DNA of 64,000 nucleotides. Source: Aliarcobacter cibarius (GTDB taxonomy: Bacteria; Campylobacterota; Campylobacteria; Campylobacterales; Arcobacteraceae). The stretch is from the NCBI RefSeq assembly GCF_013372265.1, contig NZ_CP054051.1, positions 1,376,587 through 1,440,586 of the forward strand, in the 5' to 3' direction. Shown here in pieces: positions 1 through 9,008 of this stretch (the stretch's first letter is position 1; each line of letters opens with the position of its first letter). A program made the position numbers and the translations under genes. The notes beneath the pieces were generated by a model. It saw only the letters and a list, made by a program, of their open reading frames with translations. It had not been told where the DNA came from and made no database searches.

Positions 1-1
1 T

Positions 2-1288
2 TTAAAACTCAATTCTCCAACATTTTATACACCTCAAACAAATAATTTTTTATTAAATATAGAGCTGTCAAAAATTGCTGATAAAGTTTTTGATAATATG
101 AGACAAAGTATAACAATTACTCCTTTAGATGTAAAAAGTGGTTTAGTAATTTTATATATTTATGATGTAACAATGTTATGTGAGATAAATCATAAATTAC
201 AAAATGCAAAAGATCAATTATTAGAAAGAAATGAGGAAATGAGCCTTATTTTTGATACTACAATGGAAGCTATAATTCTTTTTAAAGATCAAAAAGTAAT
301 CAATTGTAATAAAATTACTCTTGATTTGTTCAAAAAACAAAATAAAGATGAGTTAATTGGTAAAAATTTCAATGAAATCATAAGTGATAAAAAAATTCTA
401 CAAACTAACAACAATTCACCTATTGAAACAATAATTTATAGAGAAGACCAAAGTAAATTTGAAGCAATAGTAAATGTAAAAGATGCTTTCATAAATAATC
501 AAATTTTTAAAATACTTACAATAGTTGATATAGAAGAGTTAAAAAGGAAAGAGTACTTATTAGCAGAACAATCAAAATTGGCTGCTATGGGAGAAATGAT
601 AGGAAATATTGCACATCAATGGAGACAACCCCTAAATATTATCTCTATTACAGCTTCGAACTTAAAATTAAAAAAAGATTTAAATGAATTAAATTATGAA
701 AATTTAGATGACAGTTTAAAATTGATTTTAAAAACAACAGAGCACCTATCAAATACTATCGATACTTTCAATGATTTTTTTAAACATACAAAAGAGAGAA
801 GTTTATTTAATTTAAAAGAAAATATAGAAAACAACCTATTACTTATTAATACTTTCTTTAAAGAGTTTAATATTGAAATTTTATTAGATTTAGAGGATGA
901 TATTTACATTTTTGGTGTCGCAAATGAATTTTCTCAAGCTTTTATTAATATATTAAACAATGCAAAAGATGCTCTTGTCCAAAATATTGATGATGATGAA
1001 CTAAGACTTATAAAAATAAAAACTAAAAAAAATAATGAAAATATTGAAATAATAATTAAAGATAATGCACTTGGAATAGAGAAAAGTATATTAAATAAAA
1101 TATTTGAACCATATTTTACTACAAAACATCAGTATCAAGGTACAGGATTAGGCCTTTATATGACTAGACAAATAATAACAACTAGTATGAAAGGTGAAAT
1201 ACACGCAGAAAATTCTTACTTTAAACATAATACTATTCAATATTTTGGTGCGAAATTTATAATAAGTCTTCCTACAAACCTTGATTGA
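2..1288 (+). CDS. Sensor histidine kinase with PAS domain, 5' end outside the window
   Basis: The reading frame is open to the left edge, so the first ATG at 98 is internal and the N-terminus lies outside the window. Visible order: a PAS-like sensor segment (about nt 240-540), a dimerisation/phosphoacceptor helix with the H-box GNIAHQWRQPL (about nt 600-630), and a HATPase domain with N-box (NEFSQAFINILNNAKDAL), G1 (DNALGI, where most kinases have DNGGGI) and G2 (GTGLGL). It should autophosphorylate the H-box histidine and pass the phosphate to a response regulator. No regulator gene follows, so the partner lies upstream or elsewhere. The signal sensed cannot be read. The last codons overlap the HspR-type operator of the next operon. 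Confidence 0.9.
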   Translation, partial: LKLNSPTFYTPQTNNFLLNIELSKIADKVFDNMRQSITITPLDVKSGLVILYIYDVTMLCEINHKLQNAKDQLLERNEEMSLIFDTTMEAIILFKDQKVINCNKITLDLFKKQNKDELIGKNFNEIISDKKILQTNNNSPIETIIYREDQSKFEAIVNVKDAFINNQIFKILTIVDIEELKRKEYLLAEQSKLAAMGEMIGNIAHQWRQPLNIISITASNLKLKKDLNELNYENLDDSLKLILKTTEHLSNTIDTFNDFFKHTKERSLFNLKENIENNLLLINTFFKEFNIEILLDLEDDIYIFGVANEFSQAFINILNNAKDALVQNIDDDELRLIKIKTKKNNENIEIIIKDNALGIEKSILNKIFEPYFTTKHQYQGTGLGLYMTRQIITTSMKGEIHAENSYFKHNTIQYFGAKFIISLPTNLD

Positions 1289-1314
1289 CTTTGACTCAAG
1301 GTTTGTGATATAAT
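1274..1314 (+). promoter_or_regulatory. HAIR-like HspR operator with -10 box in front of cbpA-hspR
   Basis: CTTGATT (1280-1286), seven bases, then ACTCAAG (1294-1300) fits the known HspR-binding HAIR consensus CTTGAGT-N7-ACTCAAG with one mismatch. The dyad also extends to perfect 11-bp arms (1274-1284 and 1296-1306), which could form a hairpin at the end of the upstream kinase gene. A TATAAT box follows at 1309-1314. The layout suggests that HspR, encoded by the second gene, represses its own operon. Operator identity is inferred from consensus and context. Confidence 0.75.
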
Positions 1315-1357
1315 TCTACTTTATAATTTAAAATTTTTAATAAAATAGGATTTAATA

Positions 1358-2227
1358 ATGGCAAAAAGTTTATATGAAACACTAGAAGTTAGCGAAAATG
1401 CTACACCTGAAGAAATTAAAAAAGCTTATAGAAAACTAGCAAGAAAATATCATCCAGATGTTAACAAAGACCCAAAAGCTGAGGAAAAATTTAAAGAAAT
1501 AAATGCAGCATATGAGGTTTTAAGTGATGCAACTAAAAAACAACAATATGATCAATATGGTGACTCTATGTTTGGTGGTCAAAATTTTAGTGATTTTGCA
1601 AGAAGCCAGGGTGGTGGAGTTGATTTAGACGAAATCTTAAGACAAATGTTTGGTGGAGGAGCCGCTGGATTTGGTGGAGGCTTTGGTCGAGGAGGTTTTA
1701 GTGGAGGATTTGGTTTTGATGCACCAGATTTAGATACAAATGCTCAAGTAACAATTCCTTTTGATGTTGCTATTTTAGGTGGGAAACAAAATATATCATT
1801 ACAAAATGACTCTTTTGATATTAAAATTCCTGAAGGAATAGAAGATGGCCAAAAAATAAGAGCAAAAGGTAAGGGAAAATCTTATCAAGGTCAAAGAGGT
1901 GATTTAATTTTAAAAATTAATATTGCTCCTAGTAATGAGTATAAAAGAGATGGAGATACCCTTATTAAACAATTTGATTTACCTTTAAAAACTGCTTTAT
2001 TTGGTGGAAAAGTGGAAATAAAAACTATTCACAAAAATATCACTCTTAAAGTTCCACAAAATACAAAACAAAACCAAAAATTTAGAGCAAAAGAGTTAGG
2101 GGTTTTAAATAGAAAAACAAAAGTTAGAGGTGATTTATATTTAGAAGCAAATATAATTCTTCCAAAACTTGAGGATTTAAGTTCTGAACTGGTATCTTTA
2201 CTAGAAAAAGAGCTAAAAGACAATTAG
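1358..2227 (+). CDS. cbpA: DnaJ-family co-chaperone CbpA
   Basis: Co-chaperone that stimulates DnaK ATPase activity. The N-terminal J domain (about residues 1-70) has the catalytic HPD tripeptide at 32-34. A Gly/Phe-rich linker (about 73-122) follows, then two DnaJ C-terminal substrate-binding beta domains. The CxxCxGxG zinc-finger repeats of true DnaJ are absent, which places it in the CbpA (type II) class; 289 residues fits. It is followed after 10 nt by hspR, an arrangement known in Helicobacter and relatives. A HAIR-like operator and TATAAT box sit upstream, so heat-shock control by HspR is expected. Confidence 0.93.
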   Translation: MAKSLYETLEVSENATPEEIKKAYRKLARKYHPDVNKDPKAEEKFKEINAAYEVLSDATKKQQYDQYGDSMFGGQNFSDFARSQGGGVDLDEILRQMFGGGAAGFGGGFGRGGFSGGFGFDAPDLDTNAQVTIPFDVAILGGKQNISLQNDSFDIKIPEGIEDGQKIRAKGKGKSYQGQRGDLILKINIAPSNEYKRDGDTLIKQFDLPLKTALFGGKVEIKTIHKNITLKVPQNTKQNQKFRAKELGVLNRKTKVRGDLYLEANIILPKLEDLSSELVSLLEKELKDN

Positions 2228-2237
2228 GAGTTAAGAA

Positions 2238-2627
2238 ATGGAGAAAAATAGCTATATTGAACCTGTATTTTTAATATCAGCAGTTGCTGAAATACTAGAT
2301 ATTCATCCACAAACTCTAAGACAATATGAAAGAGAAGGCTTAATAAAGCCTTCTAGAACAAATGGGAAAATAAGACTATATTCACAAAAAGATATAAATC
2401 ATATAAAATACGTATTAACTCTAACTCGTGAGTTAGGAGTAAATTTGGCTGGTGTTGATATTATTTTACAATTAAATCAAAAAATTGAGGAGTTAGAAAA
2501 TGATTTACTTAACTTTAGAAATAAAACACAAAATAGAAAGAATTTGTCTGTAGTTCCTGATAAAAAAGCTTTAGTTATCCAAAAAACCTCTTTTGAAATG
2601 ATAGTTTTAGATAAAAAAACAAAATAA
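2238..2627 (+). CDS. hspR: Heat-shock repressor HspR (MerR family)
   Basis: The N-terminal MerR-type winged helix (about residues 9-75) includes the recognition stretch LDIHPQTLRQYEREGLIKPS. A heptad-like dimerisation helix (about 85-110) and a basic tail follow. The 129-residue length matches HspR, which represses chaperone operons through HAIR sites and uses DnaK as co-repressor in known systems. The start ATG has an AGGAG ribosome-binding site at 2226-2230 that overlaps the cbpA stop. The probable operator is at 1280-1300, so the gene appears autoregulated. Confidence 0.92.
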   Translation: MEKNSYIEPVFLISAVAEILDIHPQTLRQYEREGLIKPSRTNGKIRLYSQKDINHIKYVLTLTRELGVNLAGVDIILQLNQKIEELENDLLNFRNKTQNRKNLSVVPDKKALVIQKTSFEMIVLDKKTK

Positions 2628-2656
2628 GATGAACTGATTATAACAGTACATCTTAT
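2624..2656 (-). terminator. Intrinsic terminator between hspR and the nrd operon
   Basis: Arms at 2624-2636 and 2644-2656 match at 12 of 13 positions around a 7-nt loop. On the minus strand the stem is followed by a T-rich run (TTTGTTTTTTTA), so it terminates the nrdD-nrdG operon. On the plus strand the tail is poor. It overlaps the end of hspR. Confidence 0.6.
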
Positions 2657-2662
2657 AATAAT

Positions 2663-3368
2663 CTAATTTCTAAATTCAATTTTTAATAAATCTTTTCTTA
2701 TTAAATCTTCATTTATAAATTTAGTCTGTGTTATATTTCCAATATTAGATTCTGTTTGTAAGAATTTTTGTATATAAAAAATATTATTATATCCTATACA
2801 AAATACCACTTCTATAATATTATTAATATCTTTTTCATCTAATAAATCTCTATTCACTGTAGTTCTTAATTCAAAAGGAAATTTTATATTAATCAAGTAT
2901 TTTAAAGTATTTAAAAATGTATCATAAGAGTTTTTAGAAGTTACTATTTTGAATTTATCTCTTGTAGCTTTGAAATCTAAAGATATAAAATCTATTAATT
3001 TTTCATCTATTAACTCTTTTATTCTTTTTAAATTTAAACCATTTGTATCTAATTTTACTTTAAATTTCATTTTTTTTAATTCTCTACAAAATGGTCTTAA
3101 ATCATGCATAGTAGCCTCTCCACCAGATAATACAACTGCTGTTAATAAATCTTTCCTATATTTTAAAAAATCTAAGATATCAAGATAGCTATATTCCCCA
3201 TGTTCACTAAAAACTATATTATCATTATAACAATATTTGCATTTTAGATTACATGAAATATGCCAGACTACACATGAAATTTCTCCTGGGATAATCTGTC
3301 ATATTAAATTTTGTATAATCATAAATAATTTTTTGACTCAACAAATTTAACTCTTTCTCTATGTTCAC
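2663..3368 (-). pseudogene. nrdG: Anaerobic RNR activase NrdG (radical SAM), frameshifted
   Basis: The family activates class III ribonucleotide reductase by making its glycyl radical with S-adenosylmethionine and a 4Fe-4S cluster. The cluster motif CNLKCKYCY (C-x3-C-x2-C) and the radical-SAM motif VVLSGGEATMHDL are intact. The 5' part, from a GTG at 3366-3368 behind AGGA, reads YDYTKFNMTDYP, then the frame breaks at CCC (3288-3290). The family-like sequence GEISCVVW resumes in the +1 frame. Unshifted translation stops within about a dozen codons. One extra C, or +1 slippage on CCC before the AGG codon, would each explain it. ATG 3107-3109 is internal, after the radical-SAM motif, so the short ORF from there is not the gene. 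Confidence 0.8.
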
Positions 3369-3483
3369 CTTTTTTTCCTATATTAAAACTCTCAACTGGT
3401 CTATGATAACCCATAACCCTAGTATATACTATACATTTAGTTCTTTTTGTCATATTTTTCTCAAGCAATTTTGTTTTTTCCAT
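3319..3483 (-). CDS. Stand-alone glycyl-radical segment of anaerobic RNR (NrdD C-terminus), 54 aa
   Basis: The 54-residue product contains TRVMGYHRPVESFNIGKKGE, the segment that carries the radical glycine at the extreme C-terminus of class III reductases (E. coli NrdD has a CGYLGSPDARPFNAGKQEE-type end). The radical glycine would be G25. In this operon it is a separate gene. The ATG at 3481-3483 lies inside the last codons of the large NrdD gene, in another frame, 7 nt after a perfect AAAGGAG. Initiation by translational coupling looks genuine rather than an assembly error. Removing one A from the A-run at 3475-3480 would however fuse both ORFs. It probably docks on the large subunit to complete the active site. 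Confidence 0.8.
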   Translation of the reverse strand: MEKTKLLEKNMTKRTKCIVYTRVMGYHRPVESFNIGKKGEHRERVKFVESKNYL

Positions 3484-5587
3484 CTTTCAACTCCTTTTCT
3501 AAAATTTCATCATCACATTTAGGGCAATACTCATGCTCACCAACTAAATACCCATGTATTGGGCAAACACTAAACAATGGAGTAATAGTTATATAAGGTA
3601 ATCTAAAATTCGTTATTACATTTTTAACAAGTTTTTTACAAGCTTCTACACTTGAAATTTTTTCTTTCATATATAAATGTAAAACTGTTCCCCCTGTATA
3701 TTTACATTGTAAATCATCTTGCAAACTTAGTGCTTCAAAAGGATCATCGGTATAATCAACAGGTAATTGAGAAGAATTCGTATAATAAATATTTTTATTC
3801 ATTCCTGCTTGAATAATATCTGAGTATCTTTTTATATCTTCTTTTGCAAATCTGTATGTTGTTCCTTCAGCAGGAGTTGCTTCAAGATTATATAAATTTC
3901 CAGTTTTTTCTTGATATTCCACCATTTTGGCTCTCATAAAATCCAATAACTTCAAACTAAACTCTATACCTTTTTTAGTTGATAAATCTACATCTTTTTC
4001 AAAAAAGTTTTTAAGCATTTCATTCATACCATTTACACCAATAGTTGAAAAATGGTTATTAAAATGAGGTAAATATCTTTTTGTATAAGGATAAAGATCC
4101 CTATCATACATCTCTTGTATAAAAACTCTTTTTCTTTCTAAACTATCTTTGGCCAAATCCATAAGCTCTTCAACTCTATTGAAAAGAGTTTCTACATCAC
4201 CTTTATATAAGTATCCCAATCTTGCCATATTTAATGTAACAACGCCTATACTTCCAGTCATTTCAGCACTTCCAAAAAGTCCTCCACCACGTTTTAATAA
4301 TTCTCTTAAATCTAATTGTAATCTACAACACATACTTCTTACATGTCCTGGTTTATAAGCCTCTTCATTTTTAATTAAATTTCCAAATTCATCTTTTTTA
4401 TATTGACTACCTATAAAGTTTTGAAAATAACTACTACCTATTTTTGAAGTATTTTCAAACAATATATCTGTATTTTCACCATTCCAGTCAAAATCTTCAG
4501 TTATATTTACTGTTGGAATAGGAAATGTAAAAGGTTGTCCTGTTTTATCACCTTCTGTCATAATCTCATAATATGCTTTATTTATCAAATTCATTTCATT
4601 TTGAAAACATTTGTAAGTCATTTCAACAAAACTATTTACATCCCTACTTTTAGCCACAGCTAAAAGTTCTTCATCATTTAAATCATAAAAAAGATGCTTT
4701 TGATTTTTTGTAGGTATTTGATCTTTTAAATCTTCAGGAACTGTCCAATCTATTGTAATATTCGTAAAAGGGCTTTGTCCCCAACGTGCAGGAACATTTA
4801 AATTATATACAAAGCTCCTTATTGCTTTTTTTATCTCTTTATACTCTAGTTTATCTTTAAAAACATAAGGTGCTAAGTAAGTATCAAAAGAGCTAAAAGC
4901 TTGGGCTCCTGCCCACTCACTTTGAAGTATTCCTAAAAAATTTGCCATCTGTCCTAAAGCTTCTCTAAAATGACTTGGAGCCTTACTTTCAACTCTTCCT
5001 CTTACTTCATTAAATCCTTCATCCAAAAGAACTCTTAAACTCCAACCTGCACAATAAGCACTTAAACAATCTAAATCATGAATATGAATATCTGCATTTC
5101 TGTGAGCATAACCTTGTTCTTTTGTATAAATTTTATCTAACCAATAATTTGCTATTAATTTTCCAGCACTATTGTTTATAAGACCTGCATGGGAATACCC
5201 TGTATTTGAATTTGCTTTTATTCTCCAATCTTCACCATTTATATACTCTTCAATAGTCTGAGTTGAATTTACATAAGTTGTATCATCACTAAGACCTAAT
5301 ATCTGTTCTCTTTGAATTTTATGAAGATGTCTGTAAAGCATAAAACTTTTCATAACTTCAAAATATCCACCTTTAAACAACTCTTTTTCAATACAATCTT
5401 GGATATCCTCAACTGCTTTTATTTTTTCTGTTAAAGTGGAAGATTTTAATTCAAACAAAACTGAAAAAAATATAGAATTATCATATTTAACATTTACACT
5501 TTTAAAAGCTTTTCTTATGGCATCTTCTATTTTAAAAGCTTCAAAATTTTCTTTTTTTCCATCTCTTTTTAAAATCTCTATCTGCAT
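3461..5587 (-). CDS. nrdD: Anaerobic ribonucleoside-triphosphate reductase, large part
   Basis: Class III reductase that makes deoxyribonucleotides without oxygen. Residues 1 to about 95 form an ATP-cone allosteric domain (MQIEILKRDGKKENF start). The barrel includes HIHDLDCLSAYCAGW and the SMCCRLQLDLREL segment that holds active-site cysteines in the family. A zinc-binding knuckle with C675, H678, C688 and C691 ends the protein. The glycyl-radical segment normally found right after the zinc site is missing and is supplied by the overlapping 54-codon gene. The order is large part, radical segment, nrdG. It is divergent from argF, with both promoters in the gap 5588-5753. Confidence 0.93.
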   Translation of the reverse strand: MQIEILKRDGKKENFEAFKIEDAIRKAFKSVNVKYDNSIFFSVLFELKSSTLTEKIKAVEDIQDCIEKELFKGGYFEVMKSFMLYRHLHKIQREQILGLSDDTTYVNSTQTIEEYINGEDWRIKANSNTGYSHAGLINNSAGKLIANYWLDKIYTKEQGYAHRNADIHIHDLDCLSAYCAGWSLRVLLDEGFNEVRGRVESKAPSHFREALGQMANFLGILQSEWAGAQAFSSFDTYLAPYVFKDKLEYKEIKKAIRSFVYNLNVPARWGQSPFTNITIDWTVPEDLKDQIPTKNQKHLFYDLNDEELLAVAKSRDVNSFVEMTYKCFQNEMNLINKAYYEIMTEGDKTGQPFTFPIPTVNITEDFDWNGENTDILFENTSKIGSSYFQNFIGSQYKKDEFGNLIKNEEAYKPGHVRSMCCRLQLDLRELLKRGGGLFGSAEMTGSIGVVTLNMARLGYLYKGDVETLFNRVEELMDLAKDSLERKRVFIQEMYDRDLYPYTKRYLPHFNNHFSTIGVNGMNEMLKNFFEKDVDLSTKKGIEFSLKLLDFMRAKMVEYQEKTGNLYNLEATPAEGTTYRFAKEDIKRYSDIIQAGMNKNIYYTNSSQLPVDYTDDPFEALSLQDDLQCKYTGGTVLHLYMKEKISSVEACKKLVKNVITNFRLPYITITPLFSVCPIHGYLVGEHEYCPKCDDEILEKELKDGKNKIA

Positions 5588-5753
5588 TTTTTATCCTTTT
5601 TAATACCTCCGCATTCTAAAGGATATCTTCTTAATGAAAAATAACCCAGATTGTCACTAAAGTGTCATTTTATAGCTATTTAAAAGAATACTCAACTGTT
5701 TATAAAGATAAATTAACTAAAATGTTCCCTTTAATCCATATAAGGAAAATATT

Positions 5754-6680
5754 ATGAGACACTTCTTAAGTTTAGTAGACTTCTCAAAAGAGGAGATTTT
5801 AGATATTTTAGCTCTTGCAAAAAAAATAAAAAATGATGCAAAAGCAGGAAAGCATGAAGATTACATGCATAAAAAAATACTTGGAATGATTTTTGAAAAA
5901 AGTTCAACTAGAACTAGAGTATCTTTTGAAGCTGGTATATATGAACTTGGTGGTGTTGGTCTATTTTTATCATCAAATGATATTCAATTAGGTCGAGGTG
6001 AACCTATGAAAGATACTGCTAGAGTAATTTCAAGAATGGTTGATATGGTGATGATTAGAACGTATGAACAAGAAAAACTTGAAGAGTTTGCAAAGTATTC
6101 AAAAGTTCCAGTAATAAATGGACTTACAGACAAATATCACCCTGTTCAACTAATGGCAGATTATCTTACTATTATGGAAGAAGGTTTAGATAAAGACTTA
6201 ATTGTTGCATATATTGGAGATGGAAATAACATGGCACACTCATGGCTAAATCTTGCAGCAAAATTAGGATTTGAACTAAGAATAGCAACTCCAAAAGCTT
6301 ATCAAGTAAACAAAGAAATTTTAGAAAAAGCTTTAGAAGATGCAAAAGTAAGTGGAGCAAAAATAGTAGTTGGATTTGATCCCAAAGAAGCTGTAAAAGA
6401 TGCTACTGTTGTTACAACTGACACATGGATATCAATGGGTCAAGAAGCTGAAAAAAATATGAGAATTAAAGAGTTCAGAGGATTTATGGTTGATGAAGAT
6501 CTTATGAAGTTAGCAAATAAAAAAGCTATTTTCTTACATTGTTTACCAGCATATAGAGATTATGAAGTTAGCGAAGCTGTTTTAGAAGGACCACAAAGTA
6601 GAATTTTTGACGAGGCTGAAAATAGACTTCACGCTCAAAAAGGTATTATGGTTTGGTTAGATAAAAGAAGAGATAGCTAA
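5754..6680 (+). CDS. argF: Ornithine carbamoyltransferase
   Basis: Catalyses carbamoyl phosphate plus ornithine to citrulline in arginine synthesis. The carbamoyl-phosphate motif STRTR is at 51-55, HPVQLMAD lies mid-protein, and the ornithine-site [12 protein letters not shown] is near the C-terminus. The 308-residue length is normal for the family. The stop overlaps the hemN start by one base (taATG at 6680), so the two genes are translationally coupled. Confidence 0.95.
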   Translation: MRHFLSLVDFSKEEILDILALAKKIKNDAKAGKHEDYMHKKILGMIFEKSSTRTRVSFEAGIYELGGVGLFLSSNDIQLGRGEPMKDTARVISRMVDMVMIRTYEQEKLEEFAKYSKVPVINGLTDKYHPVQLMADYLTIMEEGLDKDLIVAYIGDGNNMAHSWLNLAAKLGFELRIATPKAYQVNKEILEKALEDAKVSGAKIVVGFDPKEAVKDATVVTTDTWISMGQEAEKNMRIKEFRGFMVDEDLMKLANKKAIFLHCLPAYRDYEVSEAVLEGPQSRIFDEAENRLHAQKGIMVWLDKRRDS

Positions 6681-8047
6681 TGATAGATTTTGCTAAATTT
6701 GTAAAATATTCAAAACCAGGACCTAGATATACTTCATATCCTACGGCTCCTGAGTTTACAGAAAGTTTTACACAAAAAGATTTAAAAAACTATTTTAAGA
6801 ATCAAGATAAAAATAGAAATTTATCATTATATTTTCATCTTCCTTTTTGTAGAAGTGCATGTTATTTTTGTGGTTGTAATACAATCTTTACTTCAAAAGA
6901 AGATAAAAAAATAAGATATATAAGCTACATAAAAAAAGAGCTAGATATTTTAAAAAATCACTTAGATACATCTAGAGTTGTTAGTCAAATGCATTTTGGT
7001 GGAGGAACACCAACATTTTTCTCTCCTAGTCAACTAGAAGAATTAATAAGTAAAATAAAAGAAGTTTTTCCTAATTTTAGTGATGATGCTGAAATTTCTT
7101 GTGAAGTTGATCCTAGATATTTTACAAAAGAGCACATGGATGTCTTAAAAGCTGGAGGAGTTAATAGATTAAGTTTTGGAGTACAAGATTTAAATGAAAC
7201 TGTTCAAAAAACAATTCATAGAATTCAGCCGTTTGAATTAACTCAAAATGTTATTAAAATAGCAAGAGACGCAGGAATAAAATCAATAAATACAGATTTA
7301 ATTTATGGTCTTCCCCATCAAACAAAAGAGAGCTTTAAAAATACTTTAGAAAAAATGCTAACTTTAAGTCCTGATAGATTTGCAGTATTTAATTATGCTC
7401 ATGTTCCATGGCTTATGAAAACTATGAGAAAATTTGATGAATCAACTTTTCCAAAACCTGAAGTTAAACTTGAAATGTTAAAAGGGACAATTGATTTCTT
7501 TACTTCAAATGGATACAAAATGGTGGGAATGGACCACTTTGCAAAACCAGAAGATGAACTATTTAAAGCAATTGAAAAAGGTGAATTACATAGAAATTTC
7601 CAAGGATATACTACTAAAGGTGGTGCAGATTTAATCGGTATTGGTGTTACTTCTATTGGAAATGGTGTAAATTATTATGCACAAAATTATAAAGATTTAG
7701 AACAATGGGAAAATGCTATTGATAATGGTGATTTACCTGTATTTAAAGGTTATAAACTGAGCGATGATGATATTTTAAGACAATATGTAATCATGGAGCT
7801 TATGAGTAATTTTTCTTTAAATATCAAAAAAGTTGAAAATGAGTTCAAAATAAACTTTAAAGAGTATTTTAATGATGCTATAGATGCTTTAAAAGAGTTT
7901 GAAACTGCTAATTTAATATCTATTAGTGATGAAAAAATAGAAGTTTCTCAAACTGGAACTATGCTTATTAGAAATATATGTATGCCATTTGATGCTTATT
8001 TAAATCAAATTCCTGAAGAGAAAAGAAGATTTTCTAAAACTATTTAA
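6680..8047 (+). CDS. hemN: Oxygen-independent coproporphyrinogen III oxidase
   Basis: Radical-SAM decarboxylase that converts coproporphyrinogen III to protoporphyrinogen IX in haem synthesis. The cluster motif C-x3-C-x2-C-x-C is at C57, C61, C64 and C66, as in true HemN rather than HemW. The SAM-binding GGGTPTF follows. The 455-residue length is typical. The gene overlaps argF by one base. It ends head-on against lpxK, with a bidirectional hairpin terminator at the junction. Confidence 0.94.
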   Translation: MIDFAKFVKYSKPGPRYTSYPTAPEFTESFTQKDLKNYFKNQDKNRNLSLYFHLPFCRSACYFCGCNTIFTSKEDKKIRYISYIKKELDILKNHLDTSRVVSQMHFGGGTPTFFSPSQLEELISKIKEVFPNFSDDAEISCEVDPRYFTKEHMDVLKAGGVNRLSFGVQDLNETVQKTIHRIQPFELTQNVIKIARDAGIKSINTDLIYGLPHQTKESFKNTLEKMLTLSPDRFAVFNYAHVPWLMKTMRKFDESTFPKPEVKLEMLKGTIDFFTSNGYKMVGMDHFAKPEDELFKAIEKGELHRNFQGYTTKGGADLIGIGVTSIGNGVNYYAQNYKDLEQWENAIDNGDLPVFKGYKLSDDDILRQYVIMELMSNFSLNIKKVENEFKINFKEYFNDAIDALKEFETANLISISDEKIEVSQTGTMLIRNICMPFDAYLNQIPEEKRRFSKTI

Positions 8048-8071
8048 AAACTAGAATTTCTAGTTTTTAAA
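8043..8071. terminator. Bidirectional terminator between hemN and lpxK
   Basis: Perfect 13-bp inverted repeat (8043-8055 and 8059-8071) with a 3-nt loop. The arms end in A/T runs that give a U-tract in both directions. It overlaps the hemN stop and serves two convergent operons. Confidence 0.75.
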
Positions 8072-9007
8072 TGAATCTATATAAAATTCTAAATCTTTAA
8101 AATCCAAACTGCTGCTAAATTTTATATCTAAATCCATTAAATAAATATTTTTTAATCCAAAATTCTCTAATTTTACAAAATCTTTTTGTGTTGTAACAAT
8201 AGAGAAATCTTTATATTTTCCCAAAATTTCATCTATTTCAGCTTTTGTAAAATTATGATGATCTTCAAAAGCCAATAATTCTATATTTTTTGGTAAAAAT
8301 TCAAGAAGTCTTTTCGGTTTTGAAATAGCTGTTAGAAGTAAACTCTTTTTTGGAAGTTCTACTTCAATACCATCTTTCTTGATTGTTACAACTCTTTTGA
8401 AATCTCTATCCTCTTTTAATTCTAAATTAGCTTTACTATAAAAGCCTTTAGGTTCTCTGTAAGCTCCACTAGGTAGACAAAAAATATTTGTAGGTTCTTT
8501 TTTTGCTCTCAATAAAATATCAAATTTTTCTATATGATATTTTGAAAATGCATCATCCAAAAAAACTATTTTACAACCTAATTCTTTTGCTTTTATAATT
8601 GCATTTTCTCTATTTTCACTTACAATTATTGTTGCATTTTGAAGGCTTTTTGCTAAAACCATTGCTTCATCACCGCTTTGATTTACATCTACTTTTATAT
8701 CACCATTTAAACTTACAATAACTAAGCCTTTTGATGCTCTACCATAACCTCTTAAAATAACGCAAACATCTTTATACTTACTTGCTAATTTAATAGTTAT
8801 AGGAGTTTTTCCACTTCCACCGACAGTTAAATTACCAACAGAAATAACAGGAATTTTATAATCTATTTTTTTTGCTAAACTTCTTTTTAATAAAACTACA
8901 CATACATAAACAAAAGTTAAAGGTAAAAGTAAAAATGAGATAATTTTTTGAAAAAAATTTGGATAGAAAAGATAATCTTCTATCCAAAGAATAAATCTTT
9001 GTTTCAA
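8060..9007 (-). CDS. lpxK: Tetraacyldisaccharide 4'-kinase
   Basis: Inner-membrane kinase that phosphorylates the lipid A disaccharide at the 4' position. An N-terminal hydrophobic anchor (about 22-41) is followed by the P-loop GNLTVGGSGKTP (58-69). The 315-residue length fits LpxK. It lies 1 nt downstream of the DegT-type aminotransferase gene, and nadE precedes that, so the three probably share a transcript. The downstream end is closed by the hairpin at 8043-8071. Confidence 0.92.
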   Translation of the reverse strand: MKQRFILWIEDYLFYPNFFQKIISFLLLPLTFVYVCVVLLKRSLAKKIDYKIPVISVGNLTVGGSGKTPITIKLASKYKDVCVILRGYGRASKGLVIVSLNGDIKVDVNQSGDEAMVLAKSLQNATIIVSENRENAIIKAKELGCKIVFLDDAFSKYHIEKFDILLRAKKEPTNIFCLPSGAYREPKGFYSKANLELKEDRDFKRVVTIKKDGIEVELPKKSLLLTAISKPKRLLEFLPKNIELLAFEDHHNFTKAEIDEILGKYKDFSIVTTQKDFVKLENFGLKNIYLMDLDIKFSSSLDFKDLEFYIDSFKN

Positions 9008-9008
9008 A

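Noticed and set aside
3461-3483. Simple sequencing frameshift in nrdD
   Set aside because: Not excluded, but the well-spaced AAAGGAG before the ATG at 3481-3483 favours a separate small gene.
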